Origin: Cypionkella sp049896245
GTDB lineage: Bacteria > Pseudomonadota > Alphaproteobacteria > Rhodobacterales > Rhodobacteraceae
Direction of reading: 5' to 3'
Assembly (NCBI RefSeq): GCF_049896245.1
Contig: NZ_JAFCTX010000026.1
Location: 6,161 to 70,160, forward strand
DNA length: 64,000 bases
The notes below the pieces were generated by a model. It was not told the origin of the DNA and did not search any database. It saw nothing but the letters and a program-made list of their open reading frames with translations. The position numbers were made by a program, and so were the translations under genes. Below are positions 26,646 through 35,311 of the stretch, one piece after another (the first letter of the stretch is position 1; each line of letters starts with the position of its first letter).

Positions 26646-28133
26646 ATGGCAACTGAACTGCAACAAGACGGCGGAGCCGGTGGCGCCCTGCACGAGCTGG
26701 ATGAATTCTCAGCGATCCTGAAGCAAAACTTCAAACCTCGCAGCGATGTCGCCGCGCGGGAAGTGGAGAATGCCGTAGGCACGCTGGTGCGTGAGGCTTT
26801 GGCCGACGAGACGGTGATCACCGACGATATTCTGGACACCATCGACAAGATGCTGGCCAAGATCGACGAAAAGCTGTCGCAGCAGGTCAATGAGATCATC
26901 CACAACGCCGAATATCAAAAACTGGAAAGCGCGTGGCGCGGCTTGGCTTACACGGTGAACAACACCGAGTCGGATGCGACGCTGAAGCTGCAAGTGATGA
27001 ACATCTCGAAGACCGAGCTGGACAAGGAACTGCGCGGCTATCCGGGGGCGAAGTGGGACCAAAGCCCGCTGTTCAAGAAGATCTACGAGGCCGAATTTGG
27101 CCAGTTGGGTGGCCAGCCCTTCGGCGCGCTGGTGGGTGACTTTGCGTTTGACCACTCGTCATCGGATGTGCGCCTGCTGCGTGATCTGGGCAAGATTGCC
27201 GCCGCAGCCCATGCGCCTTTTATCACCTCGCCCGCGCCGACCCTGATGGGGATGGACAGCTGGAACGAGTTGGGCAACCCGCGCGATCTGTCCACGGTGT
27301 TTGATACGCCGGATTATGCAGGCTGGAACTCGCTGCGCGATTCAGAAAACTCGCGCTATATCGCGCTGGCAATGCCGCGGGTGCTGGCACGCTCGCCCTA
27401 CGGTCAGAACGGCGAGCCGGTGGAGGAGTTCAACTTTGAAGAAACCACCGACGGCCATGAAGGCAAGCAATACGCTTGGATGAACGCCGCGCATGCGATG
27501 GCGGTGAACATCAACCGCGCGCATAAGGAATATGGCTGGACGGTGCAAATTCGCGGTGTCACCTCGGGCGGTGAGATTGCCGCCCTGCCGGTGCATAATT
27601 TCGATACCGGCGATGGCTCGACCGATATGAAATGCCCGACCGAATTCGCGATCAGCGACCGGCGTGAGGGCGAGCTTTCCAAATCGGGGATCATGCCGCT
27701 GATCCACCGCAAGAACACCGACCGCGCCGCATTCTTGGGCGCGCAATCGTTGTACCGACCGAAGAAATATCAGAACGAAGAGGCCACGGCCTCGGACAAT
27801 CTGTCTTCGCGCATCCCCTATATCTTCGCGATTTCGCGTTTCAGCCATTATCTGAAATGCATGGTGCGCGACATGGTCGGTTCAAACCGCGAACAGGCGC
27901 AGTTGGAAAAAGAACTGCAAAACTGGATCAACCAGTATGTTCACGGCAACCCTGGCACCGCATCCGAGCGGGAAAAGGCTCTGATGCCTTTGGCTGCGGC
28001 CAAGGTGGAAGTGATCGCGGACGAAGAAAACCCCGGCTACTACGTCGGAAGATTCTTCCTTCGTCCGCACTACCAGTTGGAAGGCATGGATATCGGGATG
28101 AGCCTGGTCTCCAAGCTGCCGTCCGGCAAATAA
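26646..28133 (+). CDS. tssC: T6SS contractile sheath large subunit TssC
   Basis: The VipB-type sheath protein of 495 residues, the usual size. It has the WRGLAYTVNNTESD segment, a GDFAFDHSSSDVRLL block, RSPYGQNGEPVEEFNFEE and a C-terminal FFLRPHYQLEGMDIGMSLVSKLP. It interlocks with TssB, and its N-terminal helix is the expected ClpV contact region. It is separated by 59 bp from tssB, with its own AGGAAA ribosome-binding site. Confidence 0.97.
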   Translation: MATELQQDGGAGGALHELDEFSAILKQNFKPRSDVAAREVENAVGTLVREALADETVITDDILDTIDKMLAKIDEKLSQQVNEIIHNAEYQKLESAWRGLAYTVNNTESDATLKLQVMNISKTELDKELRGYPGAKWDQSPLFKKIYEAEFGQLGGQPFGALVGDFAFDHSSSDVRLLRDLGKIAAAAHAPFITSPAPTLMGMDSWNELGNPRDLSTVFDTPDYAGWNSLRDSENSRYIALAMPRVLARSPYGQNGEPVEEFNFEETTDGHEGKQYAWMNAAHAMAVNINRAHKEYGWTVQIRGVTSGGEIAALPVHNFDTGDGSTDMKCPTEFAISDRREGELSKSGIMPLIHRKNTDRAAFLGAQSLYRPKKYQNEEATASDNLSSRIPYIFAISRFSHYLKCMVRDMVGSNREQAQLEKELQNWINQYVHGNPGTASEREKALMPLAAAKVEVIADEENPGYYVGRFFLRPHYQLEGMDIGMSLVSKLPSGK

Positions 28134-28191
28134 GTCGCGGTCTTGGGCGGGTGTCCAAGGCAGCTAAAGTTACATTCAAAGGAGAGTACAG

Positions 28192-28692
28192 ATGGCCGGA
28201 ACAGACATTTTTCTGAAGGTTGGCGGAAATATCAACGGTGAATCCACCGATGACCAGTTCAAAGAGCATTTGAACATCGACAGCTATGGTTGGGGCGTGA
28301 CGCAGCAAGGTACGTTCAGCGCGGGTTCAGGCGCTGGCGGTGGTGCTGGCCGTTCGATGGTGCAGGACATGCATTTCACCAAGCTGATCTGCAAAGCCTC
28401 ACCCGAAATCATGATCGCTTGCGCCACTGGCAAGCACATCCCGGATGCGACGCTGTTCGTGCGCAAAGCCACTGGCGACAAAGCGATGGTTTATTTCCAG
28501 TTTGAGATGAAAGACGTGCTGGTATCGTCGTATCAGACCGGTTCGGGCGGCGGCCAAGGCGCTTTGATCAACGAGCAATTCTCGTTCAACTTCCGCGAAT
28601 TGACCCTGACCTACTGGCAGCAGACCGCAGCTGGTGGCCAAGGTGCGAAAGTGCAGAAGAAATACGACCTCGCCACTAACAAAGGCTCCTGA
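28192..28692 (+). CDS. hcp: T6SS tube protein Hcp (TssD)
   Basis: A 166-residue Hcp family protein that polymerises as hexameric rings into the expelled tube and can carry small effectors in its lumen. Its start (DIFLKVGGNINGESTDDQFKEHLNI) and the beta-rich FSFNFRELTLTYWQQ region are diagnostic. A very strong AAGGAGAG site precedes the ATG, and a 30-base hairpin follows the stop. Both fit a highly expressed, segmentally processed message for an abundant protein. Confidence 0.97.
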   Translation: MAGTDIFLKVGGNINGESTDDQFKEHLNIDSYGWGVTQQGTFSAGSGAGGGAGRSMVQDMHFTKLICKASPEIMIACATGKHIPDATLFVRKATGDKAMVYFQFEMKDVLVSSYQTGSGGGQGALINEQFSFNFRELTLTYWQQTAAGGQGAKVQKKYDLATNKGS

Positions 28693-28697
28693 GTGCA

Positions 28698-28727
28698 AAG
28701 GCCGGGCGAGCGCGCTTGCCCGGCCTT
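28698..28727 (+). terminator. Hairpin downstream of hcp
   Basis: Perfect 10-base arms (28698-28707 and 28718-28727, AAGGCCGGGC/GCCCGGCCTT) enclose a further self-complementary centre (AGCGCGCT). It lies 6 bp after the hcp stop and 65 bp before tssE, with no T-tract. It is likely a partial terminator or 3' mRNA-stabilising stem that raises hcp over downstream baseplate genes. Confidence 0.7.
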
Positions 28728-28791
28728 CCCCTTCGATCACCGCTTGACCTATCACCGCTCTCAGGCGACCTGATCCTAAGAAAGTCGGCCT

Positions 28792-29346
28792 ATGGCAGAG
28801 CGTGACGGTATTTTCCAAGTCTCTTTGATGAACGTGTTCCGCCAAGCCGCGCGCGAGCGGGATGCTTCGGCGCGTGATGATGTGGTGAGCGACGGCGATG
28901 GCCGGGTGCTGTCGGCGCGCAGTATTGAGCGCCGCGAGGGCGCGGGGCAGGCGACATTGCGCGATCATCTGGCGATTGATCTGGGCAATCTGATCGCCAC
29001 GGTGCATCTTGAGGCCACTATCCCATTGCATGGCTTGGATTATGTGAAGAAGTCGATTTTGAATTACGGTATCCCCGATATGTCGCGGCTGACGGTGGAC
29101 GATCACCGCCATAGCCAAGTCGCCCGCGATCTGCGCGACGCCCTGCTTGCGCATGAGCCGCGTTTGATCGCAGAAACGCTGGTGGTGAAAATGCGCCGTC
29201 CCGAGGCGGATGCCGCCCAGCGCATTGCCTTTGACATCACCGCCGAGATGGCCGCGCGCCCGGTCGATGTGCCGCTGGAGTTTGTTGCCGAGATCGACAC
29301 CGGGGCGGGCAAAGTCGCACTGTCAAGCCTTGTGGTGCGCGGATGA
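28792..29346 (+). CDS. tssE: T6SS baseplate protein TssE (gp25-like)
   Basis: A 184-residue protein with the gp25/GPW lysozyme-like baseplate domain. Conserved features are the RDHLAIDLGNLIATVHLEAT region, the SILNYGIPD segment typical of TssE, and a basic IRxxLLxxEPRL-type helix (RDALLAHEPRL). It is part of the TssEFGK wedge that nucleates the sheath. It overlaps tssF by 4 bp (ATGA). The last ~50 residues match the gp25 core ending with EFVAEIDTGAGKVALSS. Confidence 0.94.
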   Translation: MAERDGIFQVSLMNVFRQAARERDASARDDVVSDGDGRVLSARSIERREGAGQATLRDHLAIDLGNLIATVHLEATIPLHGLDYVKKSILNYGIPDMSRLTVDDHRHSQVARDLRDALLAHEPRLIAETLVVKMRRPEADAAQRIAFDITAEMAARPVDVPLEFVAEIDTGAGKVALSSLVVRG

Positions 29347-31280
29347 ACCGGGGGTTTCTTGAAGCGTATAACCGCGAACTGGCCCTGCTGTATGAGGGTG
29401 CCAAGGAATTTGCCGAGGATTTTCCGGGTATTGCCGAGCGTTTGGGCGGGCTGACGCAAGACAATCTTGACCCGGCTGTGGCGGGCTTGCTGGAAGGCGC
29501 GGCGTTCATGGCGGCCCGCGTGCAGTTGAAACTGGACACCGAATTTGAGACGTTCACCGGGGAATTGCTAGACCAGTTATTGCCGAATTTCATGGCTCCA
29601 ACGCCCTCGGCGATCCTCGCCCAAGCCGATCCGAACTATGCCGAGGATGAGTTGGAGAAGGGTAAGAATTTCCCTGCCGGTGCCTATCTCGATGCCCGCT
29701 ATGTCGATCGCGATCAGCGGATTTCCTGCCGTTTTCGCCTGTCGGCCCCGCTGACATTGTGGCCGCTGCGGCTGACCACGGCGCGGTTTGCCTCTGGCCC
29801 TACCGGATTTCAGGCTTTGGGGCTGGATGTTGGCGCAGATACCGCGGGCGGGCTGATCCTGTCGTTCCTGCGGCCCGCGTCCGTTGCGCAAAAAGACAAA
29901 CCCGGCAAACCTGTAAGCGCCATTCAGGCTGATACGCTGCCGATCTATCTGACAGGCGATCTGGGCGAGCAAATTTCGGTTTATGAGCATCTGTTCACCA
30001 ACACCACCCGCGCCACGATCCGATATCTCGATGCGCGCGGCGATCCGGTTTTTCTGCGGCTGGAACCCGGTTGGCTGGAACAGATCGGCTTCGAGGATAC
30101 CGAAGCGATCTTCCCGGAAGATACTCGGGTGTTCCGGGGTTTCACCCTGCTGCGCGAGTTTTTTCTGTTTCCGCAGAAGTTTTTAGGGTTTCGCCTGCAA
30201 GGTCTGCGCAAGGTTCTGCCCCGCATTCCGGCGGCGGGCTTTGATCTGATGATCGAGATGAACGCGGTGCGGCCCAGCCTGCCTGCCCGCATTACGGCCG
30301 AGAATTTCCGCCTGTTCGCCGCCCCCGCGATCAACCTGTTTGAAGAAAACTGCGCGCAGGTCAAACTCGACACTTTGCGGCATGACTATCTGGTCAGCGC
30401 TGATTCCAGCCCCGCCTCGCATTACGAAGTGCACCGCATCACCGAGGTTTTTGCCTATTATGCCGGGGTGAAAACCAAGATCCCGGTGCATCCGCTTTAT
30501 GGCCTGCCCGCCGATGTGATGGCCCCGCGTGAGGCGCTTTATTACACCGCAAAGCAACGCCCCCGGAGATTGACGGCGAAAGAAAAACGCTTCGGGCAGG
30601 TGCAGGGCTATACCGGGACCGAAAGTTTTATCTCGATTTATGAGCCCGGCCATCTGGACAGTGCCGAGCGGGTGAAGCGGTTGCAGATCAAACTGCTCTG
30701 CTCGAACCGTCATCTGCCGCAGTATCTGCCGATTGCCCAAGGCGGCGCGGATTTCCGGCTGAACGACGACACCGCGATCCCGCTGCGTTGTATCGCGGGC
30801 CCGACCAATCCACGTGAGTCGGTGCTGGAACTCGATGAAAGTGCTGCGCATCGTGCCAAGGCGGGCCCGGTGCATTGGCGGTTGATTTCCTTCCTGTCGC
30901 TGAACTTTCTGGGCTTAGATAATCGCGGCAGCCGGGATGAAGCAGCGGCGCTGCGCGAACTTTTGACCCTGTTTGCCGATGTCTCGGCGCAGATCACCGA
31001 ACGGCAGTTGCAGGGGCTAAAAGCGGTGACAAGCCGCCCCGTCACCCGCACCATCCAGCGCGCGGGCGGCTATCATGCGGCGCGGGGCACGCAAGTGACC
31101 CTGCGGTTTGATGAGCGGGCGTTTGAAGGCTCGGGCGTGTTTTTGCTCGGCGCGGTGCTGGATCGGTTTTTCGCCGAATACGCCAGCATCAACAGCTTTA
31201 CACAACTGGTGCTGGCCTCTGACCAGCGTGGCATGATCAAAACCTTCCCGCCGCGCACGGGGCAAGGACCGCTGCTATGA
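29343..31280 (+). CDS. tssF: T6SS baseplate protein TssF
   Basis: The 645-residue wedge protein (VasA/ImpG family). Its N-terminus is the canonical YNRELALLYEGAKEFAEDFPGIAERLG, followed by FMAARVQLKLDTEF and LLPNFMAPTPS. The C-terminal half has the TNRHLPQYLP-like CSNRHLPQYLP segment, PTNPRES and the terminal LAEFYASINSF-like AEYASINSFTQL. It forms a TssF2-TssG heterotrimer in the baseplate. It overlaps tssE and tssG by 4 bp each, so all three are coupled. Confidence 0.96.
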   Translation: MNRGFLEAYNRELALLYEGAKEFAEDFPGIAERLGGLTQDNLDPAVAGLLEGAAFMAARVQLKLDTEFETFTGELLDQLLPNFMAPTPSAILAQADPNYAEDELEKGKNFPAGAYLDARYVDRDQRISCRFRLSAPLTLWPLRLTTARFASGPTGFQALGLDVGADTAGGLILSFLRPASVAQKDKPGKPVSAIQADTLPIYLTGDLGEQISVYEHLFTNTTRATIRYLDARGDPVFLRLEPGWLEQIGFEDTEAIFPEDTRVFRGFTLLREFFLFPQKFLGFRLQGLRKVLPRIPAAGFDLMIEMNAVRPSLPARITAENFRLFAAPAINLFEENCAQVKLDTLRHDYLVSADSSPASHYEVHRITEVFAYYAGVKTKIPVHPLYGLPADVMAPREALYYTAKQRPRRLTAKEKRFGQVQGYTGTESFISIYEPGHLDSAERVKRLQIKLLCSNRHLPQYLPIAQGGADFRLNDDTAIPLRCIAGPTNPRESVLELDESAAHRAKAGPVHWRLISFLSLNFLGLDNRGSRDEAAALRELLTLFADVSAQITERQLQGLKAVTSRPVTRTIQRAGGYHAARGTQVTLRFDERAFEGSGVFLLGAVLDRFFAEYASINSFTQLVLASDQRGMIKTFPPRTGQGPLL

Positions 31281-32272
31281 GCGCGCGCCGCGATGATCTG
31301 AAGGCCGACCCTGCCGGCTTTGGCTTTCTGGCGCTGATGCGTGAGGTCGAACGTGGTCAGCCCGCGCGGCCAAGGATCGGGCGGAATAGCAATCTGCCCG
31401 AGGAAATCGTGCGGCTGGGGCAGGAACCGTTTCAGGCTTTCCCGGATCGCAACGTCAGCCAAGTGACGGAAAGTGCTGAGGGAAAGCTGCGGGTGCGCTC
31501 GAATTTCCTTGGCTATTTCGGCCCGCAGGGTGCTTTGCCGATGAACACCACGGCGGAAGTGCAGCAGTGGTACATGTTCAAGGACGAGGCGTTTGTCCGG
31601 CTTGCCGATCTGTTCACCAATCGGTTTCAGCAGTTGTTTTTCCGGGCTTGGTCGGATTCGCGCGGCATCACGCAATATGACCACCCCGGTGATGATCGGT
31701 TTCAGGGCTATGTGGGGGCCTCGGTGGGGCTGGCCTCGCCGTCACTGCAAAGCCGTGGCACGGTGCCGGATATGGCGCGGCTGCCCTTGGTCGGCATTGC
31801 GATGGCGCGGGTGAAAAGCCCAGTGCGGTTGCGGCAGATTTTGGAAAGCCTCTGCGGCGTGACGGTGGAGATTGAGGAAAACGTGCCGGTTTGGCTGGGG
31901 TTTGAAGCTTCGGATTTGACACGGCTGGGGGCGGCGAATTCTGGTCTTGGCCGCGATTGTCGGCTGGGGTCACGCGTGCAATCGGTGAATGAGAAAATTC
32001 GCGTGGCGGTGAAAACCGAAAGCCTGCCGGAATATCAAAGCTTTCTGCCCGGTGGCTCCAGCTTTCAGCGGCTGACCGAATTGCTGTTCAGTTATCTGGG
32101 GCATGAGACAGAGGTGGAAATCGCACCGTCTTTGCCCGCCGATCAGATCAAGGGCGTCGCCTTGGGCAAGGGCGGCGCTTTGGGCTGGACGGGGTGGATC
32201 GCACCGCCCGCAGCCCCGCCCGGAACCTACCGATCCGACGCCGTTTTCGCCTCGGACCGCCGCACAGCCTGA
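31277..32272 (+). CDS. tssG: T6SS baseplate protein TssG
   Basis: A 331-residue VasB/ImpH-family wedge subunit. It has FGFLALMREVER, RIGRNSNLPEEIVRLGQ, SNFLGYFGPQGALPMNTT and the RFRAW-like QLFFRAWSDSR block, all family hallmarks; GSRVQ near residue 235 is also typical. It bridges two TssF copies and TssK. Translation is coupled to tssF (ATGA). It is followed after about 60 bp by clpV. Confidence 0.95.
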   Translation: MSARRDDLKADPAGFGFLALMREVERGQPARPRIGRNSNLPEEIVRLGQEPFQAFPDRNVSQVTESAEGKLRVRSNFLGYFGPQGALPMNTTAEVQQWYMFKDEAFVRLADLFTNRFQQLFFRAWSDSRGITQYDHPGDDRFQGYVGASVGLASPSLQSRGTVPDMARLPLVGIAMARVKSPVRLRQILESLCGVTVEIEENVPVWLGFEASDLTRLGAANSGLGRDCRLGSRVQSVNEKIRVAVKTESLPEYQSFLPGGSSFQRLTELLFSYLGHETEVEIAPSLPADQIKGVALGKGGALGWTGWIAPPAAPPGTYRSDAVFASDRRTA

Positions 32273-32332
32273 CTTCGCCCCACCTGACTTCACACAGCCT
32301 GCCATTTGAAAACTGATTTGAAGGGAAACACT

Positions 32333-34966
32333 ATGGCCGATATTAGCCTTGAGACCGTCGCCGGAAAGCTGAACCGGGTGGGCTATGATGCGTTTTTGCA
32401 ATCTCTGCGCCACGCCAAGAACGAGGGCAACCGCAATGTGGAACTGTCGCATTGGCTGTTCCACATCGTGCAAAACCCGAAATCGGATATTTCCGCCACG
32501 CTGAACCATTTCAAACTGGATCGCGCAAAGCTGGAAAAAGATTTGGCTTTGGTGATCGACAGTTTCCGCAAAAGTGCCACCGAAATGCCCTCGGTTTCCG
32601 AGTCGATGACGACGGTGATGGATCACGGCTGGCGCTATGCGACGCTGCTGTTTGGTGAGGCACAGATCAGAACCGGGCATATCTTGATTGCAGCGCTGAA
32701 GGACAAGGAGGCGCGCGCCAAGCTGGTGCAGATGTCGAAAGTGTTCGGCGAGATTAACCCGGATACTTTGGTGAATGAGGCGCGGGGGGCGTGGAAGGAT
32801 TCCGACGAGGAAGACATGCGCCCGATGGATGGCACCGGGATTGGCCGCGCTCAGGCAGGCGCTGCGGCGGCTGGCGGGGCTACCGGGACGACCGCGCTGG
32901 ACCGGTTTGCGGTGGATATGACCGCGGTTGCCGCATCGGGCAAGATGGACCCGATTGTCGGGCGCGATGAGGAAATCCGCCAGATCATCGACATCCTGCT
33001 GCGCCGCCGTCAGAACAACCCGATCCTGACAGGTGAGGCTGGGGTGGGCAAAACCGCCGTGGTCGAAGGCTTTGCGCAGCGATTGGCTGCGGGCGATGTG
33101 CCGCCGAAATTGCAGGGCAACAAGCTGTTCATGCTCGATCTGGGGCTGATGCAGGCCGGGGCCAGCATGAAGGGCGAGTTTGAGCAACGCCTGCGGAGCG
33201 TGATTGACGAGGTGCAGGGCAGCCCGGTGCCGATCATCCTGTTTATTGATGAAATCCACACGCTGATGGGGGCCGGGGGCGCAGCAGGTACAGGCGATGC
33301 GGCGAACCTGTTGAAGCCCGCTTTGGCGCGCGGCACCCTGCGCACCGTGGGGGCTACGACATGGATGGAGTATGCGAAATACTTCGAGAAAGACCCGGCG
33401 ATGACCCGGCGTTTCCAGCCGATCACCATTGACGAGCCGTCGATTGACCGCGCCTGCTACATGCTGCGCGGCATCTTGGCCCCGATGGAAAAGCACCACG
33501 GCGTGCGGATTTCGGATGAGGCCGTGGTGGCGGCGGTCAACCTGTCGGCGCGGTATATCCCGTCGCGGCAACTGCCGGACAAGGCGGTGTCGCTGTTGGA
33601 TACGGCCTGCGCGCGGGTGGCGATCAGCCAATCCACCACGCCCGCCAAGGTGCAGGATTTGCGGGTGAAGATTCAGGCTTTGGCGTCAGAGATCGCCGCC
33701 AAGGAATCGCAGCGCGATCTGGGCGAGGTGAACGAGGACCGCATCAAGGAAGCACAGGCCGAGCAGGCTGTGGCCGAGGGCGAACTCGCGGTGACCGAAG
33801 CGATGTATAGCGGCGAAAAGGCGATGGTTGATGAGATTTTGGCCCTGCGCGCGTCACTGACCGAAGACGGTGCCGATACCGTGGCGCTGCGCGGCCAACT
33901 TGCGGGCAAGATGACCGGGCTGGAGGAAACCAAGCCGGATGACCGCATGGTGTATTCCCATGTGGATGAGCAATCCGTCGCCTCGATCATTTCCGACTGG
34001 ACCGGGATTCCGGCCGGGCGGATGGTTTCGGACGAATTGCAGATGATCTTGACCTTGGGGGATCGGCTGAAAGAGCGGGTGATCGGGCAGGATCATGGGC
34101 TGGAGATGATTGCCAAGCGGATTGAAACCTCAAGCGCCAAGCTGTCGAACCCGAACAAGCCGATTGGGGTCTTTATGCTCTGCGGGCCTTCGGGTGTGGG
34201 GAAAACCGAAACGGCTCTGGCCTTGGCCGAAGCGGTTTATGGTGGTGAGCAGAATATCATCACGATTAACATGTCGGAATTCCAAGAGGCGCATACCGTG
34301 TCGCTGCTGAAAGGCGCGCCCCCCGGCTATGTCGGCTATGGCGAAGGCGGGCGGCTGACTGAGGCGGTGCGGCGCAAGCCTCATTCGGTGGTGCTGCTGG
34401 ATGAGATCGAAAAGGCCCATTCTGATGTGCATGAGTTGTTCTTTCAGGTGTTCGACAAGGGCATCATGGAGGATGGCTCTGGCCGGCCGATCAACTTCAA
34501 GAACACGCTAATCCTGCTGACCTCGAATGTCGGCACCGAGGTGATCATGGATATGGCGGAAAAGGGCGAAACCAAGCCCGCGGTCGAAGATCTGACCGAG
34601 GCGATGAAGCCTTACCTGACCCGCGTGTTCCCGCCTGCTTTGCTGGGCCGCATCGTGACGATCCCGTATTTCCCGCTGTCTACCGAGGTTCTGACGGGCA
34701 TCGTGAAGCTAAAACTAAAGGCGATCGTGCGCCGGATGAAGGAAAACCATGGCGCGGTGATGACAGTTTCGCCCGAGGTGATGGCGTATATTGTCGAGCA
34801 GTGCAAAGACCCGGATTCGGGTGGGCGGATGGTTGATAACATCATCACCAACACCATTTTGCCGGGTCTGAGCCGCGAAGTGTTGTCGCGGATGGTGTCG
34901 CAGACCGAGATGAAAACGGTGGAAATCGTGATGAAAGACGGCAAGATCGGCTATGAATTTAGCTAG
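32333..34966 (+). CDS. clpV: T6SS sheath-recycling AAA+ ATPase ClpV (TssH)
   Basis: An 877-residue class I AAA+ unfoldase that disassembles contracted TssB/C sheaths. It has an N-terminal Clp-N repeat domain (about 1-160), a first ATPase with GEAGVGKT (234-241), a coiled middle domain around residues 430-520, and a second ATPase with GPSGVGKT (618-625) and VVLLDEIEKAH. I chose the ATG at 32333, with AAGGGA upstream, because the ClpV-type start MADISLETVAGKLN begins there. It is the last gene of the T6SS locus. Confidence 0.96.
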   Translation: MADISLETVAGKLNRVGYDAFLQSLRHAKNEGNRNVELSHWLFHIVQNPKSDISATLNHFKLDRAKLEKDLALVIDSFRKSATEMPSVSESMTTVMDHGWRYATLLFGEAQIRTGHILIAALKDKEARAKLVQMSKVFGEINPDTLVNEARGAWKDSDEEDMRPMDGTGIGRAQAGAAAAGGATGTTALDRFAVDMTAVAASGKMDPIVGRDEEIRQIIDILLRRRQNNPILTGEAGVGKTAVVEGFAQRLAAGDVPPKLQGNKLFMLDLGLMQAGASMKGEFEQRLRSVIDEVQGSPVPIILFIDEIHTLMGAGGAAGTGDAANLLKPALARGTLRTVGATTWMEYAKYFEKDPAMTRRFQPITIDEPSIDRACYMLRGILAPMEKHHGVRISDEAVVAAVNLSARYIPSRQLPDKAVSLLDTACARVAISQSTTPAKVQDLRVKIQALASEIAAKESQRDLGEVNEDRIKEAQAEQAVAEGELAVTEAMYSGEKAMVDEILALRASLTEDGADTVALRGQLAGKMTGLEETKPDDRMVYSHVDEQSVASIISDWTGIPAGRMVSDELQMILTLGDRLKERVIGQDHGLEMIAKRIETSSAKLSNPNKPIGVFMLCGPSGVGKTETALALAEAVYGGEQNIITINMSEFQEAHTVSLLKGAPPGYVGYGEGGRLTEAVRRKPHSVVLLDEIEKAHSDVHELFFQVFDKGIMEDGSGRPINFKNTLILLTSNVGTEVIMDMAEKGETKPAVEDLTEAMKPYLTRVFPPALLGRIVTIPYFPLSTEVLTGIVKLKLKAIVRRMKENHGAVMTVSPEVMAYIVEQCKDPDSGGRMVDNIITNTILPGLSREVLSRMVSQTEMKTVEIVMKDGKIGYEFS

Positions 34967-35311
34967 TGTGTGGTGCGTGCAAGCACGCGCCTTACCTGCC
35001 GTCTGTTGTTCCCAGCGGGGAATGACTTGTGTGGTTTGATAGTGTGCCCACACCATGTTGTGTCCCCCAACGCCAGCCTTTGCAAGGGCTGGCGTCTTGG
35101 CTTGCGTGAAAACCCAGCCGCGCGGGCCTGTTTTGGCCAACATGACGCGAAATGGATGTTCACAAAATCAAACCCCAGACTGCTCTCAATCGCGCATACA
35201 CACAACATCTTGTGGAAAATCCCTCTGAAATCGGTCAAAACCACAAACCTCTCCCAGCGGGGAAAGTGGCTAAAGTGCAGCCGCATCGTTTCAGATCAAA
35301 GCCATCCCGCT
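34967..35311. other. Intergenic region after clpV with two hairpins
   Basis: 345 bases separate the convergent clpV and peptidoglycan hydrolase genes. A small hairpin (GCGTGC/GCACGC, 34975-34988) lies just after clpV. A stronger one has 9-bp perfect arms ACGCCAGCC/GGCTGGCGT (35070-35078/35087-35095), probably the T6SS terminator. The rest shows no supported gene; a minus-strand open frame across it is not convincing. Confidence 0.6.

Noticed and set aside
34963..35286. 107-codon open frame on the minus strand across the clpV/hydrolase gap
   Set aside because: It overlaps the clpV end and the probable terminator, has no ribosome-binding site and its composition looks non-coding.
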